Source of the DNA: Bacillota bacterium
GTDB taxonomy: Bacteria > Bacillota > Clostridia > Christensenellales > CAG-138
DNA length: 34,480 bases
Assembly (NCBI GenBank): GCA_023459335.1
Contig: JAEWUO010000015.1
Span: forward strand, 1-34,480
Reading direction: 5' to 3'
Program-made: the position numbers and the translations under genes
Part shown: piece by piece, positions 14,349-26,465 of the stretch
How positions within the stretch are numbered: position 1 is the stretch's first letter
How the letters are laid out: each line of letters opens with the position of its first letter
Notes under the pieces: model-generated
What the model was told of the DNA's origin: nothing
The model's input: the letters and a program-made list of their open reading frames with translations, nothing else
The model's database searches: none

Positions 14349-14648
14349 ATGGAAAAGAGTAAGAATACAAACCAAATGATCGATCTGCTGAATTGGGATG
14401 CGTCCGCCCATAAGAGGAGGCTGCTGATTGCCGGCGTTCTGATTTTCTTTTTTACGATCATGTTGATCTTGAATATTCTGACGCCATTGATCAGCGACGA
14501 TTGCCGCTATTTATACTCTTTTGCCGACGGGACGCGTATTCGGCCGCTCGCGGATGTGTTCCGCTCGCAGTTTACACACTATTACAACATGAACGGACGT
14601 GTGATTACACAGATTTGCGTCCGGCTGCGGCGCGGCTTATTCGAATGA
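14349..14648 (+). pseudogene. Truncated DUF6056-like membrane protein
   Basis: The 99-codon frame begins at ATG 14349 and contains one membrane segment ('LLIAGVLIFFFTIMLILNILTPL') then 'ISDDCRYLYSF' and 'FTHYYNMNGRVITQI'. This combination, SDD after the first helix and an xNGR motif some 40 residues later, is the N-terminal signature of DUF6056-type polytopic membrane proteins involved in surface glycans, which are normally several hundred residues long. After 'VITQI' the sequence turns into a low-complexity Arg-rich end and stops. No continuation was seen in the other plus frames up to 14824. It is probably the remnant of a deleted gene. Confidence 0.55.
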
Positions 14649-14824
14649 CCGGACGAGAAACGAAGACGCGGCTCGCATTCAAAGCATTATACGACAAGAA
14701 GATTCCGGTCGGTGCAGTACTTGCCCGGCATATGCGACCGGCCGTTCGCGCTGCCCCGCCTGCCGGCAGCCCTTGCCCTGGTTGTCCGGACAGAGCGCGT
14801 CGGTAACGCAGACTGTTTTTAAGG
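14649..14824. other. Gap without recognised gene
   Basis: No recognised coding sequence, tRNA or clear terminator is seen between the DUF6056-like remnant and the end of the large membrane protein gene. An open plus frame runs through it but has no family resemblance. It may be decayed sequence at a deletion junction. Confidence 0.4.
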
Positions 14825-16975
14825 TCAGCCGGCAGACAATGAAATATCCTGAATCCCGAGCTCGGAAGGCAAATCGTTCAGGATATCCGATCCGAACGAT
14901 TTCGGGACGAACACGGAAAAATCGTGCAGAAGTTTCCCCGTCTGGTAAGAAGCTTGGAGCGCGTCGCGGAGTTCATCCTGAAAATCACGCCATAGCAAAT
15001 CATACGACTCCCGGTCGATGATCAGAATACAGTCAGCCTCCCGGATACTTTTTATTACGCCTTCACAATCGGCTCGTTCGAACCAATCGACCGTAGCGGG
15101 GACTTTCTTCACCCATGGTTCGTCAAGGGTGGAATAGATCGCGGCGGCGTTATACATGACCAGATTCAGCGGTTCCTGATTCCTGCGAAACGTATGGATT
15201 ACGTTCAGCACGCTGCTTAAGTACACACTGTCCTCCGGATCGGCAGAAGACGCAGCATGGCTGTTAAGCTTGTTTGTATCTTTTTTGAGATAAGACTGGT
15301 ACGCGTTTGCCACGGCCGGTATTTTCAGAGCGTCTGCTTTCGCAGTTTTAAGCGAGAAATAGACAGAAACGCCGGCCAGGATGGATAAAAATACGATAAC
15401 GGCCAGAAGCCCGATCTTTTTGCGCCAATTGATCAGCTTGATTTGCTCCAGATATTCCTGAGCGAACAAGGCGAGCAAAACGAATCCCGGCCAGCAGACG
15501 TAGCTAAAAACATAATCATGGCTTCGGCCCTGATAATAGGAAAACAATCCCAATCCCATAACGGAAAGAAGAAAATACATGGGCCCAAGGGCGTTTCGCT
15601 CCGCGGAACAGGTGGTTTTCATGAAGGAAAGATCTTTGATGGACTTTACGAGCGCGGTCGTGTAGAGAGAGATAAGCAGGATCCATTCGTGAATCAGGGG
15701 TATTTTCAGCATGTAAAATCCATAATGGTAAAAAATCGCCTGTGCATAAAACAAATCCGCAAATTGAAAACACTGTCCGGTCCGGACATAAGTAATCAAC
15801 AGCAGAAGCAGATACGCTCCAACCGCGGCGGCAAGGGTGCCGGCGAACGCTGAACCGATGTCCCGATACAATTGCCTGTCTTTCAGGTTATGCTCGGCCA
15901 GCGACTGGTAGATTAAAAAAGCAGGATACGCAATTGCGACGACCAGCCCGGTATCCAGATTCCAAAGCAGAGACAGGGAAATGATGAAAAATGTCACGGC
16001 CTTCAGCCATTTCTTTTGCGACATTTTTTTTGCGGCCAGATATAATACGCATAACAGAAGAAGGACCGACGGAAACAAAAACCGCTGCGGTACATATTGG
16101 AGATAATACACGCCGGTAAATTCGCCCATCCAGTTGATGATGGCGGCGGCGCAGAGGGTCGAAAGGAGTTTGTTTTTGAGCAGCAGCGTCAGACTGAAAA
16201 AAATCGACAAATAGCAGATTGCGACAAGCACGGTCATGATCAGACTGAAATGGAACATGGAGGCGCCGCCCATGACCGCCAGAATCGGAGCGAGAAAATA
16301 GGGATAAAACCCGTAAATATTTTTAAAATCGATCAGGGGCGTCTGTCCGCTGTAAACTTTGTATACCGGATAGAAGTATGCATCAAAGTGGAACGTCGTA
16401 TAACCGTCGTCATCAAACAGATACGTTTTTGTAACGTACCGATATGATACAAACAATACGAATAGAATACCGAATATTATCGATAAAAGATCGATCGTTC
16501 GGCGATTCGGTTTTTTCTCATAACGATAGAAACAAAGCAAACCAAGAATGCCGCTCACTGCGATAAACAGAATGTCGCTTAAAGGCGATCTGTTCACATG
16601 AAATGAGCGCAGATAGAACGGATTGATGTAAACGATCAGAAAGATTCCGCACACGCCGGCGATGAACAATATGCTGAAAACCCATTGAACGGCCGATTCG
16701 GAAACATTCCATCGGACCTTTCGCAATACAAAGTGAAAAACAACATACAAAACGGGAAAGGATACGGTGCAGATCATATACTGAAGCTTTTCAGAACGTT
16801 CCGCCACAAAATCTTTCAGATTCACTACGAAATTTGCCAAGATATAATTTTCATCCAAATAGTTTGGCACGAATGACAATAGAAATCCAATCAACACTAC
16901 GGAAACCGTCGTGAGTAAAAACGTGAACATTTCCTTAAACCGAAGATTTGTATTCTCGATAGACTCCAGCGTCAT
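14825..16975 (-). CDS. Large polytopic membrane protein, GT-C-like
   Basis: This 716-aa protein has many membrane segments spread over roughly residues 15-555, starting with about five in the first 180 residues. It ends with a soluble domain of about 150 residues (from 'LKIPAVANAYQSYLKKD' on). An extracytoplasmic loop after the fifth segment carries 'LFDDDGYTTFHFDAYFYPVYKVYSGQTPLIDFKNIYGFYPYF', with acidic residues like those of GT-C fold lipid-linked glycosyltransferases. That suggests, without proving, transfer of sugars from a lipid carrier to a surface glycan. The ATG at 16975 has AGAGGGT upstream. Codons are more AT-rich than flanking housekeeping genes. No partner glycan genes remain nearby except the DUF6056-like remnant. 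Confidence 0.7.
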   Translation of the reverse strand: MTLESIENTNLRFKEMFTFLLTTVSVVLIGFLLSFVPNYLDENYILANFVVNLKDFVAERSEKLQYMICTVSFPVLYVVFHFVLRKVRWNVSESAVQWVFSILFIAGVCGIFLIVYINPFYLRSFHVNRSPLSDILFIAVSGILGLLCFYRYEKKPNRRTIDLLSIIFGILFVLFVSYRYVTKTYLFDDDGYTTFHFDAYFYPVYKVYSGQTPLIDFKNIYGFYPYFLAPILAVMGGASMFHFSLIMTVLVAICYLSIFFSLTLLLKNKLLSTLCAAAIINWMGEFTGVYYLQYVPQRFLFPSVLLLLCVLYLAAKKMSQKKWLKAVTFFIISLSLLWNLDTGLVVAIAYPAFLIYQSLAEHNLKDRQLYRDIGSAFAGTLAAAVGAYLLLLLITYVRTGQCFQFADLFYAQAIFYHYGFYMLKIPLIHEWILLISLYTTALVKSIKDLSFMKTTCSAERNALGPMYFLLSVMGLGLFSYYQGRSHDYVFSYVCWPGFVLLALFAQEYLEQIKLINWRKKIGLLAVIVFLSILAGVSVYFSLKTAKADALKIPAVANAYQSYLKKDTNKLNSHAASSADPEDSVYLSSVLNVIHTFRRNQEPLNLVMYNAAAIYSTLDEPWVKKVPATVDWFERADCEGVIKSIREADCILIIDRESYDLLWRDFQDELRDALQASYQTGKLLHDFSVFVPKSFGSDILNDLPSELGIQDISLSAG

Positions 16976-17231
16976 AAGAATGTTACCCTCTTGATATCAG
17001 CCGAATTTATTCCCAATCCATACATCATATTATACCCGCCCGGAATTTACAACCATGTATGATGGTAACGATCCAACGTGAAAACGATGAAATTTGACTT
17101 ATCCCAAGACCGATTTATCGGCGTATTTTTTGGTGATGTGAAAAGACGCAATCATCAAATCTCCGCCTGCCGCATAGAATAAGGAGCAGCGCCTCCGTCT
17201 GCTCCAAAGTGATTTTGCTGTGCTTCGCTTT
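16976..17231. other. Intergenic region with minus-strand promoter elements
   Basis: A minus-strand TATAAT (complement of 17029-17034) stands about 55 bp upstream of the large membrane protein gene; its -35 is weak. An ACCAT/ATGGT inverted repeat (17052-17056 and 17062-17066) lies over the -35 region and might be a regulator site. The right part holds the PepV terminator. Confidence 0.5.
17183..17205 (-). terminator. Probable pepV terminator
   Basis: GGAGCAG and CTGCTCC (17183-17189 and 17199-17205) form a perfect 7-bp stem 27 bp beyond the pepV stop on the minus strand. The following TTATTCT is only a weak T-run. Confidence 0.6.
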
Positions 17232-18584
17232 CTATTTTCCCGCAAGCCGCGCGATCGCCTCCGCCATCAGGCGCGTGTCGAAGCGAACGTTCTGCTCGGT
17301 GCAGTACTCGTCCGGCATATGTGCCTGCGCGGGTTCGCCGACGGGTTCGATCCCGAAGGCGACGGCGTTTTCGAACGAACGCGCGTAGGTTCCGCCGCCG
17401 ATGGAGATTGCCTCGCTCCGCTTGCCGGTAGCTTTGCTGTAAATGTCGAGAAGGGTCGTGACGAGCTCGCAGTTCGGGTCGATATAGTGTCCCTTCGAAA
17501 TCTTCTGCCAGGTGCGAGAAAAACCGATCTGGCTGAATTTTTCGTCGAGCGACGCGAGCAGTTTTTCCGGCGTGACGCTGAACGGAAAGCGGCTGTCCAG
17601 CGTGATGGATACGCTGTCTTCCGTCCATTCGAGGATATTCGGCGAGAGCGTAAGCCGGCCGGATTCGTCCATGATGTCGAGGCCGAACGCCTCGCCGTGC
17701 TGGTCGAATCCTAACAGCGCGGCGAGCGAGGACGCCACGGCGAGGTCTTCCGCGCGCAGCGGCTGCTCCTTGAGTGCGTCTAAAAGCGCGAGGAGCGCGT
17801 TCTGCGCGTCCTGCGGCGTGGAGGCGTGCCCGCTTCTGCCGACGGCGCGGAGCTCGCCCTCTTTGCCGCTTAAGAGCATGCCGTGCGTCGACGTGACGGG
17901 TTCCGGCGTAAACGGCAGGCTTGCCGTCGCCTCCCCGGGGATGACGTTCGGCGCGATGCCGCAAAAGATGCGCACCTCGCTGCCCGAAAGCGGCTTCGTG
18001 TAGGTCGCCTGTCCGATGTTCTTTTCGGAGTTGATGACGGGATACTGCCCGTCCGGCGTAAAGGCCAGCGTCGGCTCCGGCTCGGTCTGTTTATAACGGT
18101 TGACGCAGCTCCAGCCGCGCTCTTCGTCGCAGCCTAAAAAGATGCGCACCCTGCGCTTGAGCGGGATGCCCGCCTCCTTAACCGCATACAGCGCGTAGAG
18201 CGCGGAGATCGCGGGGCCTTTGTCGTCCGCGATGCCGCGCCCGATCAGCCTGCCTTCCTTACGCGTGAGCGTGAAAGGATCGCTCGTCCAGCCGGAACCC
18301 GCGGGAACCACGTCCAGATGCGCCATGATCATGAGCATCTCTTCGCCTTCGCCGTAGTCGACGACACCGCAGTAACCGTCCAGCGATCGGGCGGAGAAGC
18401 CCAGCTCTTTTGACAGATCCAGCGCGTAAGCAAGCGCGTTGTGGATGTCTCTTCCGAGGGGCATGCCTTCTTCCGGTTTGCCCTGGGAAACGCTCGGAAA
18501 CGAGATCAGCTTCGCGAGGGAGTCGAGCTGCCTGTTAAAATGTTTGTCGATCAGATCGATATAACGCTGCTTCATTTCAGTCAT
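17232..18584 (-). CDS. pepV: PepV-type M20 dipeptidase
   Basis: This 450-aa dizinc dipeptidase has M20 residues in order: His89 and Asp91 in 'MAHLDVVP', bridging Asp120 in 'GRGIADDKGP', and catalytic/ligand Glu154-Glu155 in 'GCDEERGW'. Asp in 'TPDGQYP' and the final His of 'QAHMPDE' follow. The 'AVGRSGHASTPQDAQNA' segment belongs to the lid domain. PepV cleaves N-terminal residues from dipeptides in the cytoplasm. The start at 18584 is set by GGGAGG just upstream; the frame stays open 166 codons further but runs through the promoter and an opposing gene. Promoter TTGCAT/TATGAT is at 18621-18649. It is a single gene. Confidence 0.93.
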   Translation of the reverse strand: MTEMKQRYIDLIDKHFNRQLDSLAKLISFPSVSQGKPEEGMPLGRDIHNALAYALDLSKELGFSARSLDGYCGVVDYGEGEEMLMIMAHLDVVPAGSGWTSDPFTLTRKEGRLIGRGIADDKGPAISALYALYAVKEAGIPLKRRVRIFLGCDEERGWSCVNRYKQTEPEPTLAFTPDGQYPVINSEKNIGQATYTKPLSGSEVRIFCGIAPNVIPGEATASLPFTPEPVTSTHGMLLSGKEGELRAVGRSGHASTPQDAQNALLALLDALKEQPLRAEDLAVASSLAALLGFDQHGEAFGLDIMDESGRLTLSPNILEWTEDSVSITLDSRFPFSVTPEKLLASLDEKFSQIGFSRTWQKISKGHYIDPNCELVTTLLDIYSKATGKRSEAISIGGGTYARSFENAVAFGIEPVGEPAQAHMPDEYCTEQNVRFDTRLMAEAIARLAGK

Positions 18585-18620
18585 GTATGCCTCCCTCGGC
18601 CGCAAAATGCAACTGCATCT

Positions 18621-18649
18621 ATCATAGCGGCACGTTTGGTAAAATGCAA
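18621..18649 (-). promoter_or_regulatory. pepV promoter
   Basis: On the minus strand TTGCAT (complement of 18644-18649), a 17-bp spacer and TATGAT (complement of 18621-18626), about 37 bp before the pepV ATG. Confidence 0.7.
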
Positions 18650-18692
18650 GCCGGAAGACGGGCGCGCCCGCTTGCGGAAAGCACGTGCGCCG

Positions 18693-18721
18693 TTGACTTT
18701 TTTCCGTACGGTTGTTACCAT
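18693..18721 (+). promoter_or_regulatory. Promoter giving a leaderless mRNA
   Basis: TTGACT at 18693-18698 and TACCAT at 18716-18721 (17-bp spacer) end exactly 7 nt before the ATG at 18729, the same spacing as for the TtcA-like gene. The -10 is weaker than consensus. Confidence 0.5.
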
Positions 18722-18728
18722 TTTCAGT

Positions 18729-19169
18729 ATGGAAACATGCGGGAGAACCATTACGCAAACGCTGCCGTCGGGACGAATCCTGACGATCACGCTGGACCGC
18801 GCGGAGGCGGAGCGTGCGATTCATCGCGGCGAAATCGCTGCCTACGACGACCGCTTTACGCCCGATCCGTCGTTTCGCGTGCTTCGCTCCTGCGATATTC
18901 GCAGCAGGGTCCTGCGCCGAGAGGCGCTGTCCGCTCTGATTGCCTATGACGCGGCGCATCCTTCCGACCCGCCGTGGAAGCGTACGCTGCCTTCGCTGGA
19001 GCGGGAATGGCTCGCGCATAACTTCGCCTACCGCGTCGGATTTCTGCGCAGCCGCGCGCGGGACGTGGACCTCGACAACCACGCGGAAGGAAAAGGCGCA
19101 TTCGGGTATTTTTTAATGAGCGCGTGGGAAGTGATACAGGGGTATCTGAGACAACGGAATAAAGAGTAG
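18729..19169 (+). CDS. Hypothetical protein, 146 aa
   Basis: This is a soluble, Arg-rich protein with no named family recognised. Its second half contains 'LPSLEREWLAHNFAYRVGFLRSRARDVDLDNHAEG', an arrangement (E-x-x-AHN ... R-x-x-DVDLD) that looks conserved and is reminiscent of C-terminal segments seen in many Firmicute proteins of unknown function. The first half is strand-rich ('RTITQTLPSGRILTITLDRAEAERAI'). There are no membrane segments or signal peptide. The ATG at 18729 is chosen because the open frame upstream overlaps pepV and its promoter; no ribosome binding site is present, consistent with a leaderless message. It is divergent from pepV. Confidence 0.65.
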   Translation: METCGRTITQTLPSGRILTITLDRAEAERAIHRGEIAAYDDRFTPDPSFRVLRSCDIRSRVLRREALSALIAYDAAHPSDPPWKRTLPSLEREWLAHNFAYRVGFLRSRARDVDLDNHAEGKGAFGYFLMSAWEVIQGYLRQRNKE

Positions 19170-19217
19170 ACACTGTTATACGCCGACCAGAAAAATTAGA
19201 CTCGCTTCTATAGATTG

Positions 19218-19260
19218 AAAAAAGGCGCCGGTTGCCTGTTTGGTAACCGGCGCCTTTTTT
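19218..19260. terminator. Bidirectional rho-independent terminator
   Basis: A 13-bp stem (19224-19236 with 19242-19254, one G-T pair) has loop TGTTT, six A before and six T after. It serves the 146-aa gene on plus and the beta-helix lipoprotein gene on minus. Confidence 0.93.
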
Positions 19261-19297
19261 CTTAGTGCTGTTGAATTTTGATCAAACGTTGTGATGA

Positions 19298-21562
19298 TCA
19301 GGAAAGCGGAAGAATCTGAGCAGTTTTATCTCCGAGGGTATTATGTACGATATCTTTAATATGCTCATCGTTTGTTGCAGAACAATTCGTAAACATGTTT
19401 TTGTCGTTTTTGACGAATGCGATGATCCCGTTGTTATTCTGCACATAGGTGTTGCCGGACAGTGCCGGCTTATTCTCGCCTTCGGCTCCGTTCATGATCA
19501 GCGCGTGCTTCGCGATGTAAAGTACATTGTTGCTGACTTCGCCCGCGTTGCTCCAAAGAGGGCCGTACCACCATGTAATGGCGTTTCCGTTATACTCAAC
19601 GTTGTTCCACGTGAAGTTATAGTGCGGATCGCTGCTCCACCCATAACCGCTGTACATAATATAGTTATCGGCAATCCGGATGCCACTGAATTTAACCTTG
19701 TCCGCATAGGAACTGTCCTCGTTGTGCTCACCGGCCAGAACACCGGAAATACAGCGTTCAATCACATTATTCCGTATTTCCATTCCGTCCGCTTTTGGCA
19801 TAAACTGCGCGCTGAATTCAACGGTAATGCCGCCGTCAAAGCAATCGTGCACATAATTATTGATCGATTTATTGTTGGTTCCTTCCATTCGAATTCCCTC
19901 GCCCGCTACGGGCAGAAACGGCGTATCACCATTTATATACCCGATCGAGTGGGACGCGCCGCCAACCCATGCGACTTCGCAGTTTTGAAATGTTACATTA
20001 TTGCAGCCACAATTATTCAACCCCATTGTAAAACTGTACATCACGCAAAGGTTATCAACAGTAAATCCGTCTCCACTGCCGGCAATAATCCCGAAATAGC
20101 CGGGTTTTATATACTGTACCGACGAAGAGAATTCGATTTCACCGAATAATTCCCCTGGATTGCCCCTGTCACAGCGCAGATACACCGTGTTTCTTGTATC
20201 GATCTCGTACGGATCCGCCAGGCGCTGCGAACCGATGGAGGAATCGTTCGACTTTGAGTAGGTCGTATAAGCACTGTAATCGCCGTAAGAGTAAAACTGC
20301 ATGTCAAACTTTAAATCCTTTTGAATATCAAAAGGCGTTTGGTAATCATCCACGGAAACCGTATTCTCGCCGTTCCAGTAGGAGAAGACGCGTGAGGCGT
20401 AGCTTTCCCCGCCGTTGAAAACGATGCAGGCTACTTCCGAAATATCGTGGTAAAATTTCCAAATCTTTACGCCGTCTTTGTCATACCAGATCTGCCATTT
20501 ATCTGCGCCGACGCCGCTTTCCGGCGAACTGATGATTCTGGGCTTCGGCCCTTCTCCATACGCGGAGTAGGTTACGCCAGCAGAGCATCGCAGTTCGCCG
20601 CGCCAGAGGCCGCCGCGTTCAAAGAAGACGCCGTCGCCCGGTTTTAAGACGTTGGACCATGGCGACAATTTGGGATTAGACAACGTCGCCCATGCGGTTT
20701 CCGGTGTTCTACCGTCGTTTGCATCATTGCCGTCGTTGGAAATGTAGTATTTCTTTCCGGTGACTTCCACGGTTGTTTCGCTGGTCAATATCGCTGTTTT
20801 TCGTTCTTCTGCCGCCTGGAGAATCTCTGCGTCCGCAGCGGTTGGAATTCGTTCTGTTACGGGCTTCATGGTGCTTTCATAAAGCCGCAAAGCCGCAAGC
20901 ATGGCTTCGGAATAGGTCATGATATCTTCGGGGCGCATGGAATTACGCTCGGAATCATAATCGAATATTGTTTCCCCGCTCTCCTGCGACACTCGCCCGA
21001 ACGCGTAGCGGTAAGCAACACCAAAGAAATCCCAGTCATAAACATAAGTATCTTTTGTAAATCCGCCGCTGCTGTAAGGGAACTCATCGCTGATCCATTG
21101 ATAGGGGTTCGGGACCTTTTCAATTTCCGTCCAAACCTTTTCGCCAATTTCATCATTGACAGGCTGCCAGTTGGTGTTGAATTCCGTATAGGAGTCTCCC
21201 AAGGACAGCGCGCATTTTAAAACCGCCATCATGCCTTCCATGCGGGTCATTTCCGCATTCGAAGCGCGCGCTTCGGTCAACTGCTTTTGCCAGCTGGCAA
21301 GCTGACTGCTGCCTACCAAACCGGCGACCCGATCCAGCATTCCGAAAAATTGAGCATACGTCGCCGCCTGATCCGGCTCTTCGTAGACACCGATTCCTAG
21401 CGAGACTGCCCGGTCCAGCTCAGTGTCGCCATAAACCATGACGGGCGTCGCGCTGGCCGACGCGGTCTCGGCAGGCAAGGGGGGTTCCTGCACGTTTTGG
21501 CCGCAGCCGGAAAGGGCAAACAGCAAAGAAAGCAACAAGGCAAAACTCAAATACCGCTTCAT
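19298..21562 (-). CDS. Secreted lipoprotein with beta-helix domain
   Basis: This 754-aa protein starts with a lipoprotein signal peptide (hydrophobic residues 5-17, lipobox LSGC with Cys20), so it should be anchored on the outer face of the membrane. Residues about 30-260 form an uncharacterised helical domain with weak resemblance to SLH repeats. From about 265 a right-handed parallel beta-helix region begins with 'KYYISNDGNDANDGRTPETAWATL', the typical opening of DUF1565/pectate-lyase-like proteins. It continues with Asn-rich rungs ('NNVTFQNCEVAWVGG', 'NNKSINNYVHDC', 'NNVIERCISGV'). Such proteins bind or cleave polysaccharides. The start is at 21562 after GAGGTG; 34 upstream codons are rejected as they cover the promoter and lipobox spacing would be lost. 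More AT-rich than neighbours. Confidence 0.82.
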   Translation of the reverse strand: MKRYLSFALLLSLLFALSGCGQNVQEPPLPAETASASATPVMVYGDTELDRAVSLGIGVYEEPDQAATYAQFFGMLDRVAGLVGSSQLASWQKQLTEARASNAEMTRMEGMMAVLKCALSLGDSYTEFNTNWQPVNDEIGEKVWTEIEKVPNPYQWISDEFPYSSGGFTKDTYVYDWDFFGVAYRYAFGRVSQESGETIFDYDSERNSMRPEDIMTYSEAMLAALRLYESTMKPVTERIPTAADAEILQAAEERKTAILTSETTVEVTGKKYYISNDGNDANDGRTPETAWATLSNPKLSPWSNVLKPGDGVFFERGGLWRGELRCSAGVTYSAYGEGPKPRIISSPESGVGADKWQIWYDKDGVKIWKFYHDISEVACIVFNGGESYASRVFSYWNGENTVSVDDYQTPFDIQKDLKFDMQFYSYGDYSAYTTYSKSNDSSIGSQRLADPYEIDTRNTVYLRCDRGNPGELFGEIEFSSSVQYIKPGYFGIIAGSGDGFTVDNLCVMYSFTMGLNNCGCNNVTFQNCEVAWVGGASHSIGYINGDTPFLPVAGEGIRMEGTNNKSINNYVHDCFDGGITVEFSAQFMPKADGMEIRNNVIERCISGVLAGEHNEDSSYADKVKFSGIRIADNYIMYSGYGWSSDPHYNFTWNNVEYNGNAITWWYGPLWSNAGEVSNNVLYIAKHALIMNGAEGENKPALSGNTYVQNNNGIIAFVKNDKNMFTNCSATNDEHIKDIVHNTLGDKTAQILPLS

Positions 21563-21599
21563 ATCACACCTCGACCCTGGTTGTATAAACATCCGAAGT

Positions 21600-21608
21600 A
21601 GTATATCA
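21600..21608 (-). promoter_or_regulatory. Extended -10 promoter of lipoprotein gene
   Basis: On the minus strand TGATATACT (complement of 21600-21608) is an extended -10 without a good -35. It lies about 38 bp upstream of the ATG at 21562. Confidence 0.55.
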
Positions 21609-21677
21609 CGAAACGGAACAGAGCAGAATAGTGTCTGCAGAAGAATTATCATCGACAGAATCACTGACAGAAATGAT

Positions 21678-21702
21678 CAGCGGCAGGTTTTCCCTGCCGC
21701 TG
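21678..21702 (-). terminator. Hairpin after HD-domain gene
   Basis: CAGCGGCAGG (21678-21687) and CCTGCCGCTG (21693-21702) form a perfect 10-bp stem with a 5-nt loop, 25 bp after the HD gene stop. No T-run follows on the minus strand, so termination is likely but not certain. Confidence 0.6.
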
Positions 21703-21726
21703 AATGAAAAAAAATCTCTATTATTC

Positions 21727-22284
21727 TTACAGCCCCAGCGCCTCGTGCACGTCCCGCATGCCGAGGATGCTCTGCTGGATTACGTCCTCAAGCGTCATGC
21801 CGAGCATTTCGCAACCGCCGAGAATGACTTCGCGATTGACGCCCGCCGCAAAACCCTTATCCTTAAATTTCTTCTTCACGCTGGAGACTTCCATATCCAT
21901 CACGCTGCGGCTCGGGCGCATATATGCCGCCGCCGTGATGAGGCCGGTCAGCTCGTCGATCGTGTAGAGGACGAGCTCCATTTTCTTTTCCGGCTTGACG
22001 TCCGAACAGAGACCCCAGCCGTGCGCAAGCACCGCATGGATCACGTCTTCGCCAAAGCCTGACTCGGAAAGCAGACGCGGGGCGACCTTGAGGTGTTCCT
22101 CCGGCCACTGCTCGTAGTCCACGTCGTGCAGCAGTCCTACGATGCCCCAGTATTCCTCGTCCTCGCCCAGCTCGCGCGCGCAATGGCGCATGACGCCCTC
22201 GACCGCGTAAGCGTGCTTGAGCAGCGCTTCGCTTTTCGTGTAGGTTTGCAGCGTTTTCAGCGCGTCCGCCCTCGTGTGTTTCAT
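21727..22284 (-). CDS. HD-domain phosphohydrolase-like protein
   Basis: This 185-aa protein carries an HD superfamily domain: 'LLKHAYAVEGVMRHCARELG' with His34, the HD pair His53-Asp54 in 'GLLHDVDYEQWPEEH', a further His in 'AVLAHGWG', and 'YTIDELTGLI' with the last conserved Asp. The family includes metal-dependent phosphohydrolases and nucleotidases; the compact HDIG-like layout is common in small clostridial proteins of unknown substrate. The ATG at 22284 is preferred to the one at 22308 because a GAGGCG site lies about 10 nt upstream and the protein family starts near here; the other start remains possible. It is divergent from rpoB. Confidence 0.82.
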   Translation of the reverse strand: MKHTRADALKTLQTYTKSEALLKHAYAVEGVMRHCARELGEDEEYWGIVGLLHDVDYEQWPEEHLKVAPRLLSESGFGEDVIHAVLAHGWGLCSDVKPEKKMELVLYTIDELTGLITAAAYMRPSRSVMDMEVSSVKKKFKDKGFAAGVNREVILGGCEMLGMTLEDVIQQSILGMRDVHEALGL

Positions 22285-22474
22285 CCTTGATTCGCCTCGC
22301 TGTATCATATTCGGGACCGATTTTATTCATCCGCCGCGCAAATGGAAAAAGCGTTTTAAGACGTCACCGTGAGATTTTGTATGCTCTCTGGCCGGACAAA
22401 TCCGGTCAGACAGACGTGTTCTAATATCATATAATAAAATTGCAAAAAAAGGCAACATATTTCAACATTTTTTC

Positions 22475-22503
22475 TTGACAGGAGATGCAACGGATGATAT
22501 CAT
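22475..22503 (+). promoter_or_regulatory. rpoB promoter
   Basis: TTGACA at 22475-22480 and TATCAT at 22498-22503 with a 17-bp spacer; TGA just before the -10 makes it extended. Transcription would start near 22510, giving a leader of about 185 nt before the rpoB ATG. Confidence 0.85.
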
Positions 22504-22559
22504 ACATGATTGACTTAAGATCGCATAAATGTCGAAATATGCCCAAAATCGAGTTTTCG

Positions 22560-22607
22560 ACCGGTTGAATTCCGGTAAAAACAGGAAAATGGGCAGTTTT
22601 TTACCGG
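22560..22607 (+). promoter_or_regulatory. Alternative hairpins in rpoB leader
   Basis: CCGGT at 22572-22576 can pair with ACCGG at 22560-22564, or, as part of CCGGTAAAAA (22572-22581), with TTTTTACCGG at 22598-22607 in a perfect 10-bp stem. The two folds exclude each other. The second is followed within 10 nt by GGCGGTTTTT. This could be an attenuator controlling RNA polymerase subunit synthesis; no known leader class was recognised. Confidence 0.45.
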
Positions 22608-22693
22608 TCATGGCGGTTTTTCGTCCGGCAAGGTTTTGACGAGAAAAAATGCAAAGGCGCGACCTGCAATCGCGCCGGCAAGGGGAGTACGCG

Positions 22694-26458
<3,765 letters not shown>

Positions 26459-26465
26459 GCGCGGG

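Larger units (their letters stand above)
22309..22693. other. Long intergenic region and rpoB leader
   Basis: This non-coding stretch separates the HD gene from rpoB. It holds a CCGGA/TCCGG short hairpin at 22392-22405, an AT-rich tract at 22425-22475, the rpoB promoter at 22475-22503 and a leader of about 185 nt with alternative hairpins at 22560-22607. No rplL or rplJ, and no tRNA, is present. Confidence 0.7.

Noticed and set aside
14501..14806. 101-codon plus frame after the DUF6056-like remnant
   Set aside because: It overlaps the remnant in another frame and ends in Pro/Ala/Arg-rich sequence without family resemblance; it could be decayed sequence.
18585..19082. 166-codon N-terminal extension of PepV
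   Set aside because: It covers the pepV promoter and runs opposite another gene; family length and ribosome binding site fit the start at 18584.
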